IMG/VR virus record: IMGVR_UViG_3300025769_001142
Span: 1-20,099 of that record
Strand: one strand, 5' to 3'
From: a virus
Length of the DNA: 20,099 nt
Part shown: one piece after another, positions 14,327 through 20,099 of the stretch
Position numbering within the stretch: position 1 is the stretch's first letter
Layout of the letters: each line of letters opens with the position of its first letter
Position numbers and translations under genes: made by a program
The notes under the pieces: generated by a model
Database searches by the model: none
Told to the model about the DNA's origin: nothing
What the model saw: only the letters and a program-made list of their open reading frames with translations

Positions 14327-15444
14327 TGGCTCAAGCAGATAACGTAGGCCCAGTTATGCTTAAAAGCGGAGAGTATGTTGTCCGTAAAGAAGCAGTAGAT
14401 AAACTAGGAAAAGATACAATGGACATGATAAACAACGCAGATAGATTAGGTTATATGGGAGGAGGTTTAGTCCCCAAAGGAGGACATGGGCACTCTGCTA
14501 TAGATGAACTACTTGCTTTGAATACATTAAGCACTCAAAAGAATACTGATATGACTAGGCAGTCTGCTATGATGCAACGTGGAGGTCAGATAAAACCAAT
14601 CATGAGTAAGGAAAAGAGTACTTATTCAATAGGAGTAGTAGATGACCTTGCAAAAAGCTTAGGTTACTTTGATGACATGAGTGAGTTTGTAATACCTTTC
14701 AATAAAAGAAGTAGAGGATTACTAGATGACCTTGAAGAAGCTGGTGAGCTTGATACTCAAAAGGCTTTAGAAGCTCTTGACTTGATAGCAAAAAGATATT
14801 ACGAAGGCACTGCTGACAAGATGTCTAAGCCTAAGAAATACCAAGATGGCGGAATGATAAGCTATGGTTCTCAAACAACTTCTGCTCCTACATTAGAAGA
14901 ATTATACGCACAAGCAGGAATAACTCCTGTAGGTGAACAAAGAAGACAGTTTGAAAGCCAGTTTACCTATGACCCTTCTAGAGAAGAAACAACTGTAGCA
15001 GGATACCTACAAGGTTTAGCAGGAACAAGAGCTTCTGGAACAGGTGCATTAGGTAGGGCTATGGCTGGAGCAGAAGGAGCTGGAGGTGGCTTTGCTGGGT
15101 TTGGAGCTAGAGCTGGTGCAACTCAAATGGCAAGAGAAGCCGCTCAACGTGGATATGAGTCAGCTCAAGAAAGTGCTCAAAGAGGAATGTTTGAAGATAT
15201 AAGGTCTCAAAGAGAACGTTACACCCAAGATGCATTAGCACAGCTAGGTCAGTTAGAAGATGTTGGTGGCACTCAAACATATACTGCCCCTCCTCCTGAG
15301 GTTAGTAGTTTACCCTCGTCAGACCAAGGAGCAGTTACTTATAATGGAGTTTCCTATGTATGGGATTCTGAATCTGGACAATACATTACCGAAGACCAGT
15401 ACGAGCAAGGTATGAGTGAACATTACGATAGCATGTACGGTTAA
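14326..15444 (+). CDS. Virion protein with tape-measure-type LKSGEYVVRKEAV motif
   Basis: 372 residues, joined to the previous gene by TAATG. Residues 8-40 (GPVMLKSGEYVVRKEAVDKL and following) match the short motif "P-x-x-L-x-x-GE-(Y/F)-V-(V/I)-x-K-x-A-x-x-x-(G/L)" found in long-tail tape measures and in some internal virion proteins. YMGGGLVPKGG (about 43-53), MMQRGGQIKP (about 83-92) and KYQDGGMISYG (about 172-182) repeat the (M/Q)xxGG pattern. A Gly/Ala-rich stretch lies at about 228-285 (with GAEGAGGGFAGFGARAGA), followed by Arg/Gln coil (QRGYESAQESAQRGMFED) and a PPPEV-rich tail. Likely carried in the virion next to its neighbours; inferred. Confidence 0.65.
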   Translation: MAQADNVGPVMLKSGEYVVRKEAVDKLGKDTMDMINNADRLGYMGGGLVPKGGHGHSAIDELLALNTLSTQKNTDMTRQSAMMQRGGQIKPIMSKEKSTYSIGVVDDLAKSLGYFDDMSEFVIPFNKRSRGLLDDLEEAGELDTQKALEALDLIAKRYYEGTADKMSKPKKYQDGGMISYGSQTTSAPTLEELYAQAGITPVGEQRRQFESQFTYDPSREETTVAGYLQGLAGTRASGTGALGRAMAGAEGAGGGFAGFGARAGATQMAREAAQRGYESAQESAQRGMFEDIRSQRERYTQDALAQLGQLEDVGGTQTYTAPPPEVSSLPSSDQGAVTYNGVSYVWDSESGQYITEDQYEQGMSEHYDSMYG

Positions 15445-15459
15445 CATTAAGGAGTTATA

Positions 15460-16968
15460 ATGGCAATAAGATTAATCAATAGACCTTCTGTTACACTTCA
15501 AGAGCCTGAAAGTGGTCTAGATGTATTCTTAAAAGAAGTGGCTAAGTACTCTAGCCCTGAGTATCAATTACGAAGAAAAGAATCAGAAAGAGCAGATGCT
15601 AGGCTAGAGTTATCTAAAAGACAACAAGAGCAAACTGAAGAAAGATATGCAGATTTACTCAATCAACAAGATATAGAAAACAGATTAGCTAGTAATAGAG
15701 AAGAAAGACTTCAGTCTGATTTTGAAATGAAGCAAAAGCAAAGCTATAGAAACATGGCTCAAGAATCTATTAGAAACCAAACAGCTGGTATGAACGCAGA
15801 GCAAATAGCTAATTACCCTATAGAGGCTTATAGTTCAGATGTAGATGACCCAAAGCTTAAAATGTCTATAGCAAGGCAAGCTAAAAATGTACAGAAAAAT
15901 GCCAAGTTAAGAGTTGAAACAATACAGCAAAGGATTTCAAATCACAACTCAAAGTATCCAGATAATCAAATTTCAGATAATGAGGGCATGCTTTTATTCT
16001 CAGATGACACTTCATATAGAGAGCATCTATCAAATCTATACTTAGATGTCTCAAAGAAAGGTGACTTAACTCCTCAACAACTAGGGCAAATAAGGTATTT
16101 AACAGGAAAAATCTCTGATGCTGATGAGCAAGTAGCCAATATACGCTCTCAACTAGCTTCGGGAATAGCAATACAAAATGCTGAGGATAAAATAACAGAT
16201 TTTGAACTTATGGCAAATAATGCTCGCAATAAAGTAGAAGGTATCTTAGGGATAACTGCTCAAGAAGAACAAACAGGGGGAGACCCTTATGGAGATGCAT
16301 ATGAAGATGATGCATATAAGCAAGTAGATACTAAGATAGCAAGCCTTTATGGCGAAGACGCACTTGACCCTTCTTCAGATACATATAAAATACTATTTGC
16401 TGATGATTTGGAAATTCCAGAACCTCCTATGGACATAGCCACTGAAAATGCAAAAGATGAAAGCGAGATAATTTCTGGTATTCCAACAGTTGATATACAG
16501 CCAGAAGAAGAAGAAAGTGAAGAAAAAACAAGTGTAGCAGATAGGTTATTATCTGGTTTATCTGGAGTTCAAGCTCAACCTACAGAAAAAACTGAGCCTT
16601 CTGAAGCTCCTGAATTGTTCCCAGAACAAGAAGAGAAAGGAGTTTTTGGAAAAGAAATACCCGGTAAAGATAAAAGTATTTTTAATCAAGAAAGAAGACT
16701 TAGGAATCCATCAGTAGGTTCTAAGATATTAAAGAAGAAAATCAAAAATCTTAAGAAGGATATAAGAATATCCGAAACTGCTCCCAATTTAAAAACTAGA
16801 GAAAATTTTAAAAAAGGTTTACCTAAGCAAATACAGGAGTTGAAAGATTTATTTAGTGTTATTTACGATGAATCTACAAATGCTTTTTACAATCCTAATA
16901 ATCCAAAGGCAGGGACTTACGAAGACAGGTTAGGTCAGGAAGATATAGAATTTCTTAAAGGATTATAA
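15460..16968 (+). CDS. Coiled-coil internal virion protein
   Basis: 502 residues with AAGGAG at 15449-15454 and a TAATG junction at its end. The first 160 residues are strongly heptad-like and charged (KESERADARLELSKRQQEQT-type), predicting an extended coiled coil. The middle is helical (DLTPQQLGQIRYLTGKIS at about 203-220), then an acidic low-complexity linker (about 340-395, including EEEESEEKTS and EPSEAPELFPEQEEK), then a basic helix (SKILKKKIKNLKKDIR at about 422-437). This shape fits the T7 gp15 class of internal core proteins, which assemble a periplasm-spanning tube. No sequence motif proves the match. Position before the largest gene supports it. Confidence 0.6.
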   Translation: MAIRLINRPSVTLQEPESGLDVFLKEVAKYSSPEYQLRRKESERADARLELSKRQQEQTEERYADLLNQQDIENRLASNREERLQSDFEMKQKQSYRNMAQESIRNQTAGMNAEQIANYPIEAYSSDVDDPKLKMSIARQAKNVQKNAKLRVETIQQRISNHNSKYPDNQISDNEGMLLFSDDTSYREHLSNLYLDVSKKGDLTPQQLGQIRYLTGKISDADEQVANIRSQLASGIAIQNAEDKITDFELMANNARNKVEGILGITAQEEQTGGDPYGDAYEDDAYKQVDTKIASLYGEDALDPSSDTYKILFADDLEIPEPPMDIATENAKDESEIISGIPTVDIQPEEEESEEKTSVADRLLSGLSGVQAQPTEKTEPSEAPELFPEQEEKGVFGKEIPGKDKSIFNQERRLRNPSVGSKILKKKIKNLKKDIRISETAPNLKTRENFKKGLPKQIQELKDLFSVIYDESTNAFYNPNNPKAGTYEDRLGQEDIEFLKGL

Positions 16969-19900
16969 TGTCTCAATTCAATCCAAACATGAGTAAAGAA
17001 CAGCTTGTTAATGACTTTAGAGCTGTTAACCCTTCTTACAATTCTATGAGCGATGACTTAGCTTATAGAATGATTGTTAGAAAATTTCCTCAATACAAAT
17101 TAAACTCAGAGACTCAGCAATATACACCTAAAGACGAAAGTGGTATAATAGATAAGCTAGGAGATGTATGGAAAGATGGTTACAATAGGTCTTTACAGGG
17201 AATGGTGTATGAGATAACTCAGGGTAAAAAGAAGTATGACTTAGGTAATTATCATCCGGGTCTTGTGTCTGACATAGCCGCAGGTGTAGCTTCATTCTTT
17301 CAACCTCTTGATTTTGCTACTACTCTTGCAGGTGGAGGTCTTGGAGGTGCGGCTACTAAAGCCGTAGCTACTAAGTATGTAACTAAAAAACTAATACAAA
17401 ATGGAGCTAAGCCTAAGGTAGCACAAAGAGCCGCTAGAATGGCTGTTAAATCAAATGCTTTACCAAAGGTAGCAACTGCATCTGCAGGTGGAGCAGGAGC
17501 TTTAGGTTTGTACTCTGGAGCTGGAGAAGCATTGAATGAATATATATCAGATGGGACAGTAACACCCGGTAAAGTAGTAAAGGCTGGGGCTAAAGGTGCA
17601 GTTCTAGGAGGTATGACAGGAGCTACAAATGCTTATCTAACTCAAAAAGGTGTAGGTGTTTTAGGTAGAACATTAGCAGAAGTTGCTGAGTTTGGAACAG
17701 TATCACCTGCATTAGAAGGAAGAACTCCTACTACAGAAGACTGGATTCATGCAGGAGGTATGATACTAGGTATTAAGGGTGTAAATACAGTAGCTAGTAA
17801 AGGATTTAAAAAGCTTAATGAATTTAGAAAAGAGGCTACAAAGCAAGAGATAACTTACGAAACTGCACCATCAGATTTAGACTTAACTATACAAAGTAAA
17901 GAGATTGCAAGGCGAACTTATGAAACAGAGCTTCGTGATAATATATACGTAGATAACCAAAAGCAGAGAAGAAAAGTAAGGATTTTAAGTACTAATCCTG
18001 AAGAAGGTAAGGTACAATTTAGATTTACAGATACTAATGAGGTAGTTGTTAGAGATACAAAGTTCTTTAATCAAAACTATAGAAAAGAAAATTATGAAAA
18101 ATTAAGTCCTAAAGAATTAAAGGAAGTATATAGTAAAGAAATAAGAAAAATGGAAAAAGAGTTAGGGCACGACTCAACTCAAAAAGAAACTAATAGAGGT
18201 TTACGTAAAGCTTCTGAAGGTAAGAAAGCACTTCCTAAAACATTAAGAGAAAATAGCAATGGTTATCTATCTGAATTGCATGGTAAGCTTACCACTGAGT
18301 TATATACTAAGCAAGTATTAAATCACATGGAGAAAAATGGCATACCTATGCAGAAAGCTAGGTACAGTATTTTCTTAGATAATATACTACCAAAGCCAGC
18401 TAATAAATTATTAGATATTGTTAGACCAGCTAGAAACCAAGGAACTGTTAGCCCTATTAGAAGAATATACGTTGCTAAAGTAGACCAGTTTGTAGTAGAT
18501 CAAAGACGTACCTTGTCAGAAACATACGACTTAATGAGTGAATTTGGATTTAATACAGAGAAACCAACTAAAGCTCAAGTTGAAAGACTTTCTAATGCTA
18601 TAGGAATAAATAAATCTGAAGTTTCTAGTAGATATTGGGAGCTATTATCAGATGCTGTAGAAAAAGGAATAGATATAAAAGAGACAAGGGATTATAAGCA
18701 AATATCCGATTTTTTATTTAACAGGGCTAAGGAGTCTGGTGTAGATGTAGGTTATCTACAAAACTATATACCAAGAATATTAAAGCAAGGTCTTGCTGAA
18801 AAAGTATTTGCAGATATATATAAAATATCTGAATTTGTTTCTAAGGAATCTGCTAGAAGCGGAGAAGAAATGATGGTTAAGAATTTAAAAAGTGATTATA
18901 TAGATTTGATAATTCAAGCCATGAACAACCCAAATGATTTTATAAAAAACAGAGGTGGAGAAGCTAACTTTTTAAACAGAGTTATTAGAAATTCTATATC
19001 ATCTTTGTCTAAAGAAACAAGAGAAGCATACGACGAAATACTAAAAGGAGTAAAGAAACAAGATAAGCTTGAAGAGCTTAGTCCATTTAAGGCTATGGCT
19101 TTAATGGGGAGGTTGACATACGGAGAAGTATTTAAGCTTGATGGTAACTTAGAAAAATCTAGGACATATGAACTACCTAGCAACTTTTATGAAAAAGATA
19201 TTAGAAAACTTCTTGGTATATATTCTTCTAATGTAGCTAGGCGTTCAGCTGAGGTAAAAAACTTTGGAAGAAAGGGAGAGATATACGAAAATTTACTGAA
19301 CAATCTTAAAGGCTCTGAAAGTGACCTTGCTATAATGAGAGAGTTACATAATCACGTTATGGGAACAATAGGTTATAATAGAAGATACAATCTAAATCCC
19401 GGAATCAAAGACTTTATGCAAAAGGTTATGGAATGGGAAACTTCTACTAAGATTGCACTAGGTACAGCAACAGCTATGAACCTTTCTCAGTTTGCTATAT
19501 CATCTGCTCTATCTGCAGGGTATTGGAGATTTACAAAAGGTACTTACAAGTATATGACGGATAAAGAATTTAGAAAACAAGTTGATGCATCTGGTGGTAA
19601 CTTGTATAAGTATATCAACGAAATGATGGGGTTATCTCAACAAAGTGATATATCTAAAAAAGTAGTAGGTAAGTTAACTGACATATCTCAATTTAATAGA
19701 ATAAACTCTATTAATAATATATTAGCGGCCGCATCTGCAAGGGTATTAATAGATGACTTAGTAGCTATAACATCTGGAAAGAGAGGCATAGGGCTAGGAA
19801 GAATGGGTTCTAAAGGATGGGCTAAGTCTACATTAAGTAAGATGGGCATAGACCCTAACCAAATAAAAAACGGTAAGCTAGGAGACTCTGCAATAATAAA

Positions 19901-20099
19901 TGCTATGGGTAGATTTGCAGTTAGAACTCAGTTGCAGAAAGACATACTTGCAGACCCTCTTATTTTAAATAGACCTATTATGAAACCTTTTCTACAGTTT
20001 AAATCATTTGGTCTTAGGCAGTACAACTTTATAACAGATACATTGAAGTTTGATTTAGCACATGGAAACTTTATGCCACTACTTAGATTAGCGGCAGGT
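16968..20099 (+). CDS. Large internal virion/polyvalent-type protein, open at the right edge
   Basis: The reading frame starts at the TAATG overlap (16966-16970) and stays open for 1044 codons to the last base, so it is partial at its 3' end. Regions by residue: about 1-95 charged helical N-terminus; about 96-285 Gly/Ala-rich hydrophobic helices (GLVSDIAAGVASFFQPLD, VATASAGGAGALGLYSGAGEAL, GKVVKAGAKGAVLGGMTGAT) ending with HAGGMILGIKGVN; then a long helical, Lys/Glu-rich body with GVDVGYLQNYIPRIL near 590-605 and, near the end, NRPIMKPFLQFKSFGLRQYNF. The Y-(L)-x-N-Y-x-PR and the FxQFKSFxxRQ motifs are those of large polyvalent-protein-associated domains that I know from marine and proviral ejection proteins. 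It is the best gp16-like candidate; no transglycosylase glutamate motif is identified. Confidence 0.75.
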   Translation, partial: MSQFNPNMSKEQLVNDFRAVNPSYNSMSDDLAYRMIVRKFPQYKLNSETQQYTPKDESGIIDKLGDVWKDGYNRSLQGMVYEITQGKKKYDLGNYHPGLVSDIAAGVASFFQPLDFATTLAGGGLGGAATKAVATKYVTKKLIQNGAKPKVAQRAARMAVKSNALPKVATASAGGAGALGLYSGAGEALNEYISDGTVTPGKVVKAGAKGAVLGGMTGATNAYLTQKGVGVLGRTLAEVAEFGTVSPALEGRTPTTEDWIHAGGMILGIKGVNTVASKGFKKLNEFRKEATKQEITYETAPSDLDLTIQSKEIARRTYETELRDNIYVDNQKQRRKVRILSTNPEEGKVQFRFTDTNEVVVRDTKFFNQNYRKENYEKLSPKELKEVYSKEIRKMEKELGHDSTQKETNRGLRKASEGKKALPKTLRENSNGYLSELHGKLTTELYTKQVLNHMEKNGIPMQKARYSIFLDNILPKPANKLLDIVRPARNQGTVSPIRRIYVAKVDQFVVDQRRTLSETYDLMSEFGFNTEKPTKAQVERLSNAIGINKSEVSSRYWELLSDAVEKGIDIKETRDYKQISDFLFNRAKESGVDVGYLQNYIPRILKQGLAEKVFADIYKISEFVSKESARSGEEMMVKNLKSDYIDLIIQAMNNPNDFIKNRGGEANFLNRVIRNSISSLSKETREAYDEILKGVKKQDKLEELSPFKAMALMGRLTYGEVFKLDGNLEKSRTYELPSNFYEKDIRKLLGIYSSNVARRSAEVKNFGRKGEIYENLLNNLKGSESDLAIMRELHNHVMGTIGYNRRYNLNPGIKDFMQKVMEWETSTKIALGTATAMNLSQFAISSALSAGYWRFTKGTYKYMTDKEFRKQVDASGGNLYKYINEMMGLSQQSDISKKVVGKLTDISQFNRINSINNILAAASARVLIDDLVAITSGKRGIGLGRMGSKGWAKSTLSKMGIDPNQIKNGKLGDSAIINAMGRFAVRTQLQKDILADPLILNRPIMKPFLQFKSFGLRQYNFITDTLKFDLAHGNFMPLLRLAAG

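Noticed and set aside
18914-19183. Minus-strand ORF of 89 codons
   Set aside because: It lies within the large internal virion gene, lacks a ribosome-binding site, and its Ser/Leu-rich product is typical of an antisense shadow.
1-20099. tRNA genes, CRISPR arrays, insertion sequences or attachment sites
   Set aside because: No cloverleaf-forming sequence, regularly spaced repeats, transposase or integrase was seen. The genes fill the window with only short gaps.

Overview
The window is one continuous, single-strand (all +) late structural and lysis region of a tailed double-stranded DNA phage. It is AT-rich (about one third G+C by eye), with small genes packed end to end, mostly through TAATG, TGATG or ATGA stop/start overlaps. 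Family resemblances (coiled-coil adaptor protein, fibre with GIG repeats, KDP-type basic proteins, polyvalent-type internal virion protein) are those I associate with uncultured marine phages. No tape-measure gene of usual form is seen and several long internal-virion-like genes are present, so a short-tailed (podovirus-like) particle is my inference. Terminase, portal, capsid and replication genes are not in the window.

Layout. 1-86: leader with a strong hairpin. 87-2153: small zinc-ribbon protein, a neck/adaptor-like coiled-coil protein and two short connector-like genes. 2201-5617: a 1138-residue tail fibre with GIG repeats and YadA-type head repeats. 5655-7511: small accessory proteins, a VanZ-like membrane protein and a beta-rich virion protein. 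7504-9377: a cluster of tiny genes that looks like the lysis module (lipoprotein in an overlapping frame, TM plus coiled-coil protein, one-TM protein) mixed with three Lys/Arg-rich proteins. 9370-9750: an M15-family peptidoglycan peptidase. 9751-13259: a 946-residue nozzle/hub-like protein and a smaller beta-rich tail protein. 13268 to the right edge: four proteins resembling an internal virion (ejection) set, the last open at the window end with 1044 codons visible. Five genes below are under 60 residues (30, 47, 53, 58) or run off the edge (16968 onward), and were found by reading overlaps and ribosome-binding sites directly.

How the parts work together: the 332-2153 genes and the 9751 product would build the neck and tail, the fibre and the 6729/12591 products would decorate it or bind the host, the 13268-20099 proteins would be carried in the head and delivered into the envelope, and the lipoprotein, membrane proteins and peptidase would open the host at the end.

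The strongest unexpected signal is at nucleotide level. By hand scan the whole window has no CCWGG, no GCWGC and no GGWCC, and only five GATC. Codon choice flips at exactly the positions where these words would arise: all 13 Pro-Gly pairs use CCC/CCG, the Ala-Ala pairs use GCC/GCG for the first Ala, and all 13 Asp-Pro pairs use GAC. This looks like escape from several host restriction systems and could point to the host.
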